From positions 228,863 through 292,862 of the forward strand of contig CAKZOB010000042.1 in the NCBI GenBank assembly GCA_937135955.1: a DNA stretch of 64,000 bases, read 5' to 3'. Origin of the DNA: an uncultured Anaerolineales bacterium (lineage in GTDB: Bacteria > Chloroflexota > Anaerolineae > Aggregatilineales > Aggregatilineaceae). The position numbers and the translations under genes are program-made. Positions 55,954-64,000 of this stretch are shown piece after piece (the stretch's first letter is position 1; each line of letters begins with the position of its first letter). The notes beneath the pieces were generated by a model. That model made no database searches and had not been told where the DNA came from. It saw nothing but the letters and a program-made list of their open reading frames with translations.

Positions 55954-56676
55954 ATGCAGAACATCAACCCTTCGCAGAACATCACCCGGCGCGGGCGCTA
56001 TTATCTGTTCCTGGGCAGCCTGGCGTTCTTCGGCGGCGCTATTGGCGTGGCGCTGGGAGTGCTGTTCATCTTCTTCCCGCTCTGGGATAGCCTCTTCTTC
56101 GACCTGTTTCAGGGGTTCCTGTTTGTCGTCGGCATAATCGCAGTGCTGATCGGCCTGGGCTTTATCGTCCGCGCCCTCACCCTGCAAAAGGATAATCCGC
56201 TCGCCTATGCCGTGGGCGAAGGGCTGAGTCAGTTCCTCGACGGGCGCTATACGTACCTGCGCAACGTGAGCAAGCGCGGCGTGGGCTACATTGACGCCGT
56301 GCTGGTCGGGCCGCCGGGGGCGCTGGTCTTCCGCATTGTGGACTACGCCGGGACGTGGATCAACGAGCGGGCGGAATGGATCAATCAAACGCGCGACGGC
56401 AAGTTGCGCCCGGCCCGCACCAACCCCACCCGCGAAGTGGTGCGCGATGTCTACGCGCTGCGCAAGTTCCTGGCCAAACGCGGCCTGGCCAATGTGCCGG
56501 TCTACGCCATCGTCGTCTTCACCTCGCCCAACGTGCGCCTGTCCGCTTCTGGCCCGGTTGTGCCCATCTGCGAAATTCCCACCCTCTACCAGATCATGGG
56601 GCGCGACTACCTGAAGGACGACCGCATCACGCCGGAGATGGTGCGGCAGACTGTGGAAGCCATTGCCGAAGGGTGA
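55954..56676 (+). CDS. NERD-domain-like membrane protein with a degenerate nuclease motif
   Basis: This 240-residue protein has two membrane helices (about residues 18-40 and 50-72). A NERD-like domain follows: AVGEGLSQFLDGRYTYLRNV, then GYIDAVLVGPPGALVFRIVDYAG. In active NERD proteins the last strand reads IEVK; here it is RIVD, so the Glu/Lys pair of the PD-(D/E)xK site is missing. The C-terminal part (REVVRDVYALRKFLAKRGL, VYAIVVFTSPNVRL) matches the usual NERD tail. The ATG has only a weak upstream site. The stop lies four bases before the next gene's GTG, so the two are cotranscribed. Confidence 0.8.
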   Translation: MQNINPSQNITRRGRYYLFLGSLAFFGGAIGVALGVLFIFFPLWDSLFFDLFQGFLFVVGIIAVLIGLGFIVRALTLQKDNPLAYAVGEGLSQFLDGRYTYLRNVSKRGVGYIDAVLVGPPGALVFRIVDYAGTWINERAEWINQTRDGKLRPARTNPTREVVRDVYALRKFLAKRGLANVPVYAIVVFTSPNVRLSASGPVVPICEIPTLYQIMGRDYLKDDRITPEMVRQTVEAIAEG

Positions 56677-56680
56677 GCCG

Positions 56681-57232
56681 GTGAGCACCCCCTGGCCGGA
56701 CGAACCGCCGCCCACAGAGCACCTTTCTGGCCGGTCTGCGGACGCCGGCCTCGCTCTGTTGGCGCGACTGTGGCGCGGCTTGCTCTACGGCACGGCCTTC
56801 GCCGTGCCCTTGCTGTTGCTGACCGCCCTGCTGCTGATAGGAACTGGAAGAGATAAGAGCACCGGCGACCTCACCCCTGCCCCTACTGTATCACCATCCC
56901 CGACAGTCAGCGGTGCCTGGCCCGCCGACGTGCTCTTCGTCGCACACACGCTGCCCGCCCTCATTCACGACGAACTGACCGCCGCCGTCCCGCGCCGCGG
57001 CTATCAGTTCTCCGGCGCGGCCAGGGAAACCTGGGAAATCACCGTAGAACCGTTGCCCGGCAGTCTCTTGCAGCCGCAGGTCTCGCTGTACGGTCCGGCG
57101 GGCGACCTGCTGGCAGCGGGCACAGCGCTGACCACCGTGCTGCCGCAGGATGGCACCTACCGGCTGGTAGTCGAGGCCGGGGCGGGTGGCGCTGCTACTG
57201 GTGACTATCGGCTGGCCGTGTTCCCCCGCTGA
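56681..57232 (+). CDS. Membrane-anchored protein with a Ppc-like beta domain
   Basis: I do not firmly recognise this 183-residue protein. One membrane helix (~28-50) follows a short N-terminus, then a Ser/Thr/Pro linker. The C-terminal beta domain (RGYQFSGAARETWEITVEP, DGTYRLVVEAGAGGAATGDYRLAVF) resembles bacterial pre-peptidase C-terminal (Ppc) domains that bind glycans or stabilise secreted enzymes. The GTG start used here lies four bases after the NERD-like gene's stop, within AAGGGTGAGCCG. Confidence 0.7.
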   Translation: MSTPWPDEPPPTEHLSGRSADAGLALLARLWRGLLYGTAFAVPLLLLTALLLIGTGRDKSTGDLTPAPTVSPSPTVSGAWPADVLFVAHTLPALIHDELTAAVPRRGYQFSGAARETWEITVEPLPGSLLQPQVSLYGPAGDLLAAGTALTTVLPQDGTYRLVVEAGAGGAATGDYRLAVFPR

Positions 57233-57374
57233 GCCGTCGGACAGACGCGCAGATCGCATGGGCTGACCGCCCTCAGGCGGAGCGGCGAAGTGTGGTATGA
57301 TCGGCGTGACGAGCCTGTGCGGCAGCGGAACAGAGCGCATCACCGCAGCCGCGGCGTGGAAGGGAACTGATTCA

Positions 57375-57911
57375 GTGGTGGATGCTGATACTCTGTTGAC
57401 CGCCGGCGGCATTTTCGTGCTGCGGGTGGTCGGCAACATGATCACGACAGTACGGTTAGTGCTTATCGTGCGCGGGCAGAAGATGCCCGCGTCGCTGCTG
57501 GCGATCCTGGAGACGCTGATCTTCGCCGTTGCACTGGGCAGCGTCGTTTCCAACCTCAACAATATATGGAACCTGGGGGCCTACAGCGTGGGCTTCGCCG
57601 TCGGCGGCTACCTGGGCATGACCCTCGAACAACGCCTGATTCAGCGTTTCGTCTCGGTGCATGTCATTTCGCCGCAACTCTCGCACGAGATCGCCGTGGC
57701 CATCCGCGCCGCGGGCTTCGGCGCGACGGAAACCTATGGCCAGGGCGCGCAGGGACAGGTCGGCGCGGTCACGGCGGTAGTCAAGCACCAGGATGTGGGC
57801 ACAGTCGTCAAAGAAATTCACCGCGTTGACCCCACCGCCTTCATCATGCTCGAAGAATTGCGCGGCATCTCGCACGGCTATTTCCGACGCTTCAACCGGC
57901 ACGAACGATAA
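57375..57911 (+). CDS. UPF0316 family membrane protein (DUF5698-DUF2179)
   Basis: This 178-residue protein has three membrane helices (LLTAGGIFVLRVVGNMITTVRLVLIVRG, LLAILETLIFAVALGSVVSNL, LGAYSVGFAVGGYLGMTLE) forming a DUF5698 domain, then a cytoplasmic DUF2179-type ligand-binding domain (ISHGYFRRFNRHER end). That combination is the UPF0316 family, for which no function is established. The GTG pair at the start follows AAGGGAACTGATTCA. The longer upstream frame has no site. It is four bases before tilS. Confidence 0.87.
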   Translation: MVDADTLLTAGGIFVLRVVGNMITTVRLVLIVRGQKMPASLLAILETLIFAVALGSVVSNLNNIWNLGAYSVGFAVGGYLGMTLEQRLIQRFVSVHVISPQLSHEIAVAIRAAGFGATETYGQGAQGQVGAVTAVVKHQDVGTVVKEIHRVDPTAFIMLEELRGISHGYFRRFNRHER

Positions 57912-57915
57912 CGCA

Positions 57916-59481
57916 ATGTCCGATTTGCTCGCCCGCGTGACACAGGCTATCGAGCGCCATGCGTTGTGCGCCGCCGGTCAGACGGTCGTTGTGGGCGTGT
58001 CGGGCGGCGTGGACTCGCTGGTACTGCTGCATGTGCTGCTGGCCCTGCGCGACCGGCTGGGCATCCGGCTGCATGTCGCCACGCTCGATCACGGCCTGCG
58101 CGGAGAAGCGGGCGCAGCAGACGCCGCCTTCGTCCGGGCGACGGCAGAAGCGTGGGGCGTGCCCTGTACCACAGGTCGCGCCGACGTGCCCGCCCTGGCC
58201 GACAGTCTCGGCCTGGGCATCGAGGAGACCGCGCGGCGCGTTCGTTACACCTTTTTGGTGCGGGTGGCGCGTCAGGTGGGGGCAAAGCGTGTGGCTGTCG
58301 GCCATCAACGCGACGATCAGGCTGAGACGGTGCTGCTGCACTTGCTGCGCGGCAGCGGCCTGAGCGGTCTGCGCGGCATGGCACCAATCAGTCCGCTGAC
58401 GGACAGCCATATCCTGGCGGACATCCCCCTGCAGTGCGACCCATCCCTGAATTCGTCCGCCGCACCGCAACTCTGGCCGATGCTCATTCGCCCCCTGCTC
58501 ACCATCTCGCGAGCCGAGATCGAAGCCTACGCCGCTGCGCACGGGTTGCAACCGCGCGCTGACGCCAGCAATGCCGACCTCACCTACCTGCGCAACCGTC
58601 TGCGGCACCAGGTGCTGCCCTTGCTAGAGACGCTCAACCCGAACATCCGTCAGACGCTGGCGCAGACGGCGGACGTGCTGCGCGCCGACGCCGAAGTGCT
58701 GGAGGCGGCAGGAGAAGCCGCGCTGCGCCAGGTGACTCGCTCCTCGCCGCCGGGCAGCGTGCTGTTCGACCGGGCGGCCTGGGCCGTCCTGCCGCTGGCG
58801 CTCAAGCGTTACACACTCCGCGCAGCGGTGCGTCAGTTGCGCCCCGACCTGCGCGACGTGACCTACGCGCATATCGCCGACGCAGTAGCGCTCGCCGAGT
58901 CCGGGCGCACTGGCGCGCGCGCCCCTCTGCCCGGCGGATTGGCGCTGCGCGTGAGTTATGAGACGCTGGTGATCGGCCCGGCAGCCGAGGGCACAGCAGA
59001 GGTAGGCGATGCCGCGCCAGCGCTCGACCCGGCGCAGGCTGGTCTATCCTTCACGGCGGGCGAGACCGTCGAGCGCCCTTTTGGCGCGTGGGTTTTCTCC
59101 GCCCGACCGCTGCGCCCAGACGACGATTTACCCGCCCTGCACGCTGATCCGCTCTGCGCCGCGCTGTGGGTGCCTGTAGGAGCAACGCTGGCCCTGCGCA
59201 CTCGGCGGGCTGGCGACCGCTTTCGCCCGCGCGGACTGGGCGGGCATTCGCAGAAGCTGGCCGATACGCTGATCGCTATGCGCGTACCCGCTCCCTGGCG
59301 CGAGCGGGTGCCGCTGCTGACAGCGAACGGCGTCATCGCCTGGTTCGTGGCCCCAACGCCGGAAGGCGTGCGCGGACGTGTGGCCGAACCGTTCGCCATG
59401 CCTGACCCCCCCGAAAAGAGCAGGACTGCAGTAGGGGTAGTGGTGCGCTGGCAACGCCTGAGCGCGCTCCTGCGAGTATAA
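57916..59481 (+). CDS. tilS: tRNA(Ile)-lysidine synthase
   Basis: TilS attaches lysine to C34 of the CAU anticodon of minor tRNA(Ile), converting it to an AUA reader. The PP-loop SGGVDS near residue 30, DHGLRG, the second-domain segment HQRDDQAETVLLHLLRGSGLSGL, RPLL..SRAEIEAYA and NRLRHQVLPLLE are family marks. The C-terminal TilS domain reads RRAGDRFRPRGLGGHSQKLADTLIAMRVPAPWRERVPLL. The 521-residue length is normal for the long type. The ATG is four bases after the UPF0316 gene, so the genes are probably cotranscribed. Confidence 0.95.
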   Translation: MSDLLARVTQAIERHALCAAGQTVVVGVSGGVDSLVLLHVLLALRDRLGIRLHVATLDHGLRGEAGAADAAFVRATAEAWGVPCTTGRADVPALADSLGLGIEETARRVRYTFLVRVARQVGAKRVAVGHQRDDQAETVLLHLLRGSGLSGLRGMAPISPLTDSHILADIPLQCDPSLNSSAAPQLWPMLIRPLLTISRAEIEAYAAAHGLQPRADASNADLTYLRNRLRHQVLPLLETLNPNIRQTLAQTADVLRADAEVLEAAGEAALRQVTRSSPPGSVLFDRAAWAVLPLALKRYTLRAAVRQLRPDLRDVTYAHIADAVALAESGRTGARAPLPGGLALRVSYETLVIGPAAEGTAEVGDAAPALDPAQAGLSFTAGETVERPFGAWVFSARPLRPDDDLPALHADPLCAALWVPVGATLALRTRRAGDRFRPRGLGGHSQKLADTLIAMRVPAPWRERVPLLTANGVIAWFVAPTPEGVRGRVAEPFAMPDPPEKSRTAVGVVVRWQRLSALLRV

Positions 59482-59533
59482 AGATGCCTGCTACGGCGTT
59501 TGTTGATAGGATACTGCCAGAATTAACTCAAAC

Positions 59534-59562
59534 TTGCACTTTTGCTAACCTTCAGTTATAGT
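59534..59562 (+). promoter_or_regulatory. Sigma-70 promoter of the response regulator gene
   Basis: TTGCAC and TATAGT are exactly 17 bases apart, about 50 bases before the ATG. This is the best canonical promoter in the window. Confidence 0.65.
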
Positions 59563-59612
59563 TGAGATAGCATGAAAAGGGGGAGCAAATGCGTGGGTGA
59601 GGCGCAAAGCTG

Positions 59613-60437
59613 ATGATTAACCCAGAAGAAGCATATATCCTGGTAGTAGACGACGAGGGCGCTATTCGCTACTCGATCAGCAAGACGCTGCAGCGGGTAG
59701 GGTATCAGGTACACGCAGCAGCGTCGGGCGAAGAAGCGCTGCAGATGATGGAGCACTACGATTACGACGTGGTGCTGACCGACATTCGTATGCCAGGACT
59801 GAGCGGCGTGGAGTTGCTGGCCCGCATCAAAGATCGCGCGCCGGACGTGGTGGTGATCCTGCTGACCGGCTACGCCAGCCTGGAAACCGCCATCGAAAGC
59901 CTGCGCCTGGGCGCACACGACTACCTGGTTAAGCCCAGCAGCAGCCAGGACATCCGCAACAGCGTTGCCGAAGGCGTCGAGCGGGCGCGCAACCTCAAGC
60001 GTCGCCGTCAGTTGCTGAGCACTATCCGCGAGCACGTCGAAGAACTGACGGGCACCGCCGAGCGGGTGTTGCGCGACGAACCGGCGCGGAGCGGCGCAGT
60101 CATCGAGCGGGTGACGACGCCAGTAACCACCATGAGCATCGGCCCGCTGACTATCTATCCGGGGCGCTATCAGATCGCTGTGGGCGATCAACCTATTGAC
60201 CTGACGCCGACCGAATTCGACCTGCTGCTCTATCTGGCCGCCCATCGGGGGCGGGTGGTGCCCTGCTCCGAACTGGTGCGCGAGGTGCGCGGCTACACAC
60301 TAGACGAGAACGAGGCCCGCGAGGTCATCCGCCCGCACGTGAGCAATCTGCGCCGCAAGCTCAAGGCTTCGGGGCAGAACCCGAACATCATCGTCAACGT
60401 GCGCGGGATCGGCTATCGTCTGTCCGAACCGACGTAA
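59613..60437 (+). CDS. OmpR-type response regulator (receiver plus winged-helix DNA-binding domain)
   Basis: This 274-residue two-component regulator has a receiver domain with VVDDEG, phosphoacceptor Asp in LTDIRMPG, Thr in LLTGYAS and Lys in LVKPSS. A helical linker with an ELTGTAERVL segment precedes an OmpR/PhoB-type winged helix (TPTEFDLLLYLAAHRGRVVPCSELV, VRPHVSNLRRKLKASG, IVNVRGIGYRL; the first of these differs in two residues). It binds DNA once phosphorylated. A promoter lies directly upstream and a terminator directly downstream, so it is monocistronic. No kinase is adjacent. Confidence 0.93.
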   Translation: MINPEEAYILVVDDEGAIRYSISKTLQRVGYQVHAAASGEEALQMMEHYDYDVVLTDIRMPGLSGVELLARIKDRAPDVVVILLTGYASLETAIESLRLGAHDYLVKPSSSQDIRNSVAEGVERARNLKRRRQLLSTIREHVEELTGTAERVLRDEPARSGAVIERVTTPVTTMSIGPLTIYPGRYQIAVGDQPIDLTPTEFDLLLYLAAHRGRVVPCSELVREVRGYTLDENEAREVIRPHVSNLRRKLKASGQNPNIIVNVRGIGYRLSEPT

Positions 60438-60463
60438 TTATCACCGCCAAGTCAGACCGACCG

Positions 60464-60505
60464 AGAGCGGCATCTCTTCGCTGTGTGAGGCCGCTCTTTT
60501 CTTTC
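60464..60505 (+). terminator. Rho-independent terminator after the response regulator gene
   Basis: AGAGCGGC pairs with GCCGCTCT over an 18-base loop and is followed by TTTCTTTC. Confidence 0.8.
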
Positions 60506-60529
60506 ATATACCCACCTGGGCCTGGAGAC

Positions 60530-60720
60530 CGCCTGAAAGCCTCAGAGACCCGTTTGAAAAGTCCCCCTCAACCCCCAGCCCCTTCGCCCGCGCCGCGGGA
60601 GCACCTGGGCGAGAGACAGTAAATCCCCTCGCCCCGCGACGCAGTCGCCAGGGAGAGGGGATTCAGAGGTGAGGGGCAGCAGGCTGTTGCAAATTGCCCG
60701 TCACATTTTGCACGAACCAG
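60530..60720. repeat. Dispersed repeat with core B
   Basis: CCCCTCAACCCCCAGCCCC to GGTGAGGGGCAG is a core B copy with the right arm GTTGCAAATTGCCCGTCACATTTTGCACG. It occupies the 5' part of a 566-base gene-free gap before the Clp gene. Confidence 0.8.
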
Positions 60721-60799
60721 GTTGTTTTGTGGCCTGTCCCGTAGTACCTTTGAGGTGGATTCGTTCTCGGTGTACCTGGACTGATACCTTGTGACGGCT

Positions 60800-60936
60800 C
60801 TGCCCGCTAAAGCGGGGAGCTTCCCAGGCTACGCACGCCGCAACCGGCCACGTTAGCGCCTGGCGGCCCCGTCCGGGCCGACTTGCCGCTGAAACCAAGA
60901 TATTCCGAGCGGCATTCACGTTCTGAATATATCACG
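60800..60936 (-). pseudogene. tnpB: IS200/IS605-type tnpB 3' remnant with end hairpin
   Basis: A 39-codon minus-strand stretch reads VNAARNIL, then GRGRQALTWPVAACVAWEAPRFSG, which fits the C-terminal end of TnpB just after the zinc ribbon (DVNAARNIL). The ribbon Cys pairs and everything upstream are gone. The last codons run into a small palindrome, CCCGCTAAAGCGGG (60803-60816), typical of IS200/IS605 right ends. A second palindrome with the same CTAAAG centre lies at 60966-60985 and may be the left end, implying an internally deleted element. Confidence 0.7.
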
Positions 60937-60965
60937 GGAGAAGAAAGGGGGCAAGCGCCATTCCC

Positions 60966-60985
60966 CACCGGGCTAAAGCCCGGTG
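60966..60985. repeat. Palindrome CACCGGGCT/AGCCCGGTG upstream of the Clp gene
   Basis: A perfect 9-bp stem with a two-base loop lies 20 bases before the Clp ATG. It shares the CTAAAG centre with the hairpin at 60803-60816, so it may be an insertion-sequence end, and it could also shape the mRNA leader. Confidence 0.6.
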
Positions 60986-61003
60986 TCCCCTGGCGCAATT
61001 TCT

Positions 61004-63262
61004 ATGGGCACGCTCAACCCCAACCTGCTCACCAAAGATACTCAGGCTGTCCTCGACGACGCGGTGGACATCATCACTACCTACGGCAAGCCCCTGCTCA
61101 CGCCCGAAGCGGCGCTGCTGGCCCTCATCCGCAGCCAGAACACTGCCGCGGCGCGCGTCCTGCGCGACTTCGCTGAACGGCGCGGCGCTGATCTCGACCG
61201 GCTGGAACGCACGGTCAAGCTGGCCGTGCAAAGCCGTCGCGACACGGGCGGCGACCTGACCTACGCGGGCGGCGGGGGGCGCTCGGCGGAACTGAGCCGC
61301 AGCATGGTCATTGCCCTGGACGAGGCGCTGAGCGTGGCCCAGGCGCTCAACGAGCTGGCCATTGACACCGATCACCTGCTGGGTGTGATGACCGAGCGCG
61401 AAGTAGGCACGGCGGGCATTCTCACGCAGTTCGGGATCACCAAGAGCGCCATCCGCGACTTCCTCACGTCCTCCGCCACCAGCGCCACAGTCATCCGGCG
61501 CACCGAGACGGAGATCAGCGCAGACATGGTCGCGGCGGCGCAGGCGGGCGCGCTACAGGCAGTCTATTTCCGCGAAGACCTGCTGCGCGAACTGATCCAG
61601 ATTCTCAGCCAGACGGTGCACCGGCACGTGATCCTGGTCGGGCCGGACGGCGTGGGCAAGCGCACCCTGGCCTATAGCTTGGCCCTGCTGATCGCCGAGG
61701 GCAAGGGGCCGCAATCGCTGCGCAGCCTGGTACAGATTGACGAGCGCGCCCTGCTCGATCAGCAGGAAAAGGCCGTTGAGGGCGGCCTGCGGCGAGCCAA
61801 AGGAGGGATTCTCTTCATCCCGCACCTGCACCGCTTCTTCGGGGGGCAACTGAAAGCCGAGTTCTACAAGGCGACCCCCCTGCTGCAAAAAGCCTTCCTG
61901 GGCCAGGACCCGGTGATCATCGGCACAACGACACAGACGCTCTGGGATGAGCGGCTGCGCGGGATCAGCGCCATCAGCGAGAACGCCCAACTTCTGCACG
62001 TGCCACCGGCAACTGTGGAAGAGACCATCGAGATTCTCAAAGTGCACGCGCCGCACATCGCCGCCGACTACAAGATCGTCGTCGAAGACAGCGCGCTGAA
62101 GACAGCCGCCACCCTGGCCCGTCGCTACCTGAGCGGCACGCCCCTCCCCCTGAGCGCCCAGCATTTGCTACACCGCGCCGCGTCGCTGGTCAGCCTCAAC
62201 AATCAGACGCACCTGGCCTTTCGCCAGGAACTGGCCGACTCAGCCCTGGACGCCGAGGACGTGACATTAGCCACCGCGCAGATGACGGGCATCCCTGTCA
62301 GCAAGCTGGGGCAAGACGAGCGCACCCGCTACGCTAGCATGGTCGAGCACCTGCACGAACGCATCATCGGCCAGGACGAAGCGGTGATCGCGCTCAGCCG
62401 CGCCGTCAAGACGGCTCGCGTGGGCCTGAAAGACCCCAAGCGACCGATCGGCTCGTTCCTGTTCCTGGGGCCGACGGGCGTCGGCAAGACCGAGCTGGCC
62501 AAAGCGCTGGCCGAGTTCATGTTCGGCAGCGAAGACGCCATGCTGCAAATTGACATGTCCGAGTACATGGACGAGAACACGGTCAGTCGCCTGATCGGCG
62601 CGCCGCCGGGCTACGTGGGCTATGAGGGCGGCGGGCAGCTCACCGACCGCGTGCGCGAACAGCCCTATATCGTGGTGGTCTTCGACGAGGTGGAAAAGGC
62701 GCACCGTCGCGTGCTGGACATCCTGCTACAGGTGATGGAAGAAGGACGGCTCACCGATGCCCAGGGCCACGTCGCCAACTTCAGCGAGGCGGTGATCATC
62801 ATGACCAGCAACGTCGGCGCGCCCCTGCTGGAGACAACCGTCATTGACGACGAGACGCGCGAGGCGGTCATGGAGGAGGTGCGGGCGTCGTTCCGGCCTG
62901 AATTCCTCAACCGCATTGACGAGATCGTCATCTTCCACCCGCTCAACGACGAGCATCTGGCGCAGATTCTCGACCTGCTGCTCAGCAAGGAGAACAGGCT
63001 GGCGGCAGAACGCGGCCTGTCGCTGCACTTCACGCCCGCCGCCAAACAGTGGATGCTCGCCCAGAACGATCACCCGGAGTGGGGCGCGCGCCCGTTACGG
63101 CGCATCATCCAACGCCATGTGCGCGAGTCGCTGGCCGATTATCTGCTGCGCGAGAACCCACCGCCCGGCACAGCAGTGACCATTGACGCCGACCCAGCGG
63201 GCACCTGCCTGTCGTTCACAGTCGCGAGTGATGAGTCGGGAAGCAGGAGTGCAGAGCAATGA
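61004..63262 (+). CDS. Clp/Hsp100-type AAA+ ATPase with degenerate first module
   Basis: This is a class I Clp ATPase of 752 residues that unfolds or disaggregates proteins. Two Clp N repeats (~8-150) are followed by AAA module 1 with Walker A GPDGVGKRT (~213-221) but no Asp-Glu in Walker B: ILFIPHLHRFF where ILFIDEIH is usual, so module 1 should bind but not hydrolyse ATP. AAA module 2 is intact: GPTGVGKTE (~487), FDEVEKAH, TSNVG and FRPEFLNRIDE. No middle (ClpB/ClpC coiled-coil) domain is present. No (L/I)GF/L ClpP-docking tripeptide is seen in the usual loop. The start is the ATG after CAATTTCT, without a strong ribosome site. Confidence 0.9.
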   Translation: MGTLNPNLLTKDTQAVLDDAVDIITTYGKPLLTPEAALLALIRSQNTAAARVLRDFAERRGADLDRLERTVKLAVQSRRDTGGDLTYAGGGGRSAELSRSMVIALDEALSVAQALNELAIDTDHLLGVMTEREVGTAGILTQFGITKSAIRDFLTSSATSATVIRRTETEISADMVAAAQAGALQAVYFREDLLRELIQILSQTVHRHVILVGPDGVGKRTLAYSLALLIAEGKGPQSLRSLVQIDERALLDQQEKAVEGGLRRAKGGILFIPHLHRFFGGQLKAEFYKATPLLQKAFLGQDPVIIGTTTQTLWDERLRGISAISENAQLLHVPPATVEETIEILKVHAPHIAADYKIVVEDSALKTAATLARRYLSGTPLPLSAQHLLHRAASLVSLNNQTHLAFRQELADSALDAEDVTLATAQMTGIPVSKLGQDERTRYASMVEHLHERIIGQDEAVIALSRAVKTARVGLKDPKRPIGSFLFLGPTGVGKTELAKALAEFMFGSEDAMLQIDMSEYMDENTVSRLIGAPPGYVGYEGGGQLTDRVREQPYIVVVFDEVEKAHRRVLDILLQVMEEGRLTDAQGHVANFSEAVIIMTSNVGAPLLETTVIDDETREAVMEEVRASFRPEFLNRIDEIVIFHPLNDEHLAQILDLLLSKENRLAAERGLSLHFTPAAKQWMLAQNDHPEWGARPLRRIIQRHVRESLADYLLRENPPPGTAVTIDADPAGTCLSFTVASDESGSRSAEQ

Positions 63263-63310
63263 GTCTGGAGCACTCATTTTCCCCTGCTCCCCCCTAAGCT
63301 CCAGACTCAT
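63259..63310. terminator. Inverted repeat between the convergent Clp and metallopeptidase genes
   Basis: ATGAGTCTGGAGC and GCTCCAGACTCAT form a 13-bp stem around a 26-base loop that is C-rich. It begins within the last codons of the Clp gene and ends at the stop of the opposing gene, so it probably ends transcription from both sides, although no T-run is present. Confidence 0.5.
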
Positions 63311-64000
63311 CACTTCCCGCTGCCGAACTGCATGGGCGTCGGCGAGGCCAGGAAGGGCGGCGGCGTCCAGGTAGGGATCAGCGTAGGGACAACGCCCGGC
63401 GCGCCGAGCCATTCGCGCCAGGCCCGCTCCAGCTCGATCACGCTCTGCCCTGTCGCGGTCTCGATGGCTTCGGTGAAGGGCACGTTCTGCGCCAACAACT
63501 CCTTGATCCGCCGGTGCGTGTCCATGCCCCAGCGCCGGTCAATGTATTCGAAGAACTTGTAGCCGATATAATAGCCGTGCAGGGCATTCCTGCCGAAGGT
63601 CACCGGCCCTTCGCCCTGCAACAACACAGGGAGTTCGCCGCGACGCACCAGACCGGCGACGTAGTCAGTCGCCACGTCGTGCACATCGTCGAGCTGATAG
63701 AACGTCGCGTCTCCCTCAATGAACCAGCCAGGGGTGAAGACCGTGCGCCCGGCCAGGAACTCGCTCTGATACAGGTGCTCGATCTCGTGCAACACCGTGC
63801 CATAGGCCAGTTCCTCTTCGGTGCCATAGAGCACCTGCACCGTGCCGCCCCATTCGTCGCTGGTGACACCCACGCGCACCAGCCCTAACCCGGTCGTGTC
63901 CTGATGACCAACCTGCCACTCCAGCCAGGTTTCCATATCGCCGAACAGAATCACGCGCGGACGGTACGGTAGAGGCTGTCCCCAACCGTCCAGGTACTTC
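63310..64000 (-). CDS. HExxH zinc metallopeptidase (peptidase MA-like), C-terminal part
   Basis: The gene runs off the end of the window, and the frame is open from the last base (KYLDGWGQPLPYRPRVILFGD upstream of a GTG that is not needed as start). The HEIEH motif in TVLHEIEHLYQ supplies the HExxH zinc and catalytic residues, and the downstream Glu in WFIEGDATFYQ is the third ligand, typical of gluzincin MA-like peptidases. The C-terminal region has YYIGYKFFEYIDRRWG and ELERAWREWLG. It is probably exported, but the N-terminus is not in view. It converges with the Clp gene. Confidence 0.87.
   Translation of the reverse strand, partial: KYLDGWGQPLPYRPRVILFGDMETWLEWQVGHQDTTGLGLVRVGVTSDEWGGTVQVLYGTEEELAYGTVLHEIEHLYQSEFLAGRTVFTPGWFIEGDATFYQLDDVHDVATDYVAGLVRRGELPVLLQGEGPVTFGRNALHGYYIGYKFFEYIDRRWGMDTHRRIKELLAQNVPFTEAIETATGQSVIELERAWREWLGAPGVVPTLIPTWTPPPFLASPTPMQFGSGK

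Overview
The window is GC-rich bacterial chromosome. Gene content, weak strand bias, numerous GAF-domain histidine kinases, paired methylmalonyl-CoA mutase subunits, secreted SH3/protease proteins and abundant dispersed palindromic repeats suggest a member of the Chloroflexota, perhaps Anaerolineae-like. That placement is inferred from gene content and style; no rRNA or tRNA is present to confirm it.

Layout. 1-12 kb: the end of a DegV protein, then penicillin-binding protein 2, SecA and the replicative polymerase DnaE, all three on the minus strand. DnaE carries a 308-residue intein, and one copy of the local palindromic repeat lies inside the intein reading frame. 12-20 kb: a small membrane protein, a secreted SH3-trypsin protease, a tiny beta-repeat protein, YbaK, an AIM24 protein, a PPi-type and an ATP-type phosphofructokinase side by side, and a TPR membrane protein. 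20-33 kb: a duplicated secreted protein, two very large multi-GAF histidine kinases, a UroD-like protein, a DCC protein, and the B12-binding mutase subunit with its MeaB chaperone. 32.4-34.1 kb: an A+T-richer restriction-modification pair whose nuclease gene appears frameshifted. 34-44.5 kb: a secreted SH3/propeller protein, MutM, membrane proteins, a degenerate M23-like protein, the large mutase subunit, an A+T-rich glycosyltransferase, a methyltransferase and a zinc-ribbon protein. 44.5-55 kb: MalQ and ROK sugar kinase, a CYTH protein, an orphan WXG100 protein, two large membrane proteins and an aldehyde dehydrogenase. 55-64 kb: two response regulators, a NERD-like protein, a UPF0316 protein, TilS, a Clp-type ATPase with a degenerate first AAA module, and the end of a zinc metallopeptidase.

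Nearly every intergenic gap longer than 300 bases is filled by a modular dispersed repeat. It has shared flanks, MITE-like inverted ends (GTGCATTTCA/TGAAATGCAC) and one of two exchangeable palindromic cores. One gap also holds the 3' stump of an IS200/IS605-type tnpB gene with its end hairpin.

Functionally the window mixes core housekeeping (replication, secretion, wall synthesis, DNA repair, tRNA modification) with carbon metabolism (glucan/sugar kinase operon, reversible glycolysis, propionyl/methylmalonyl-CoA route) and heavy signalling. The most unusual items are the palindromic element embedded in the DnaE intein, the exchangeable-core repeat family, the frameshifted restriction nuclease, and the in-frame stop separating a membrane-anchor ORF from an M23-like ORF.
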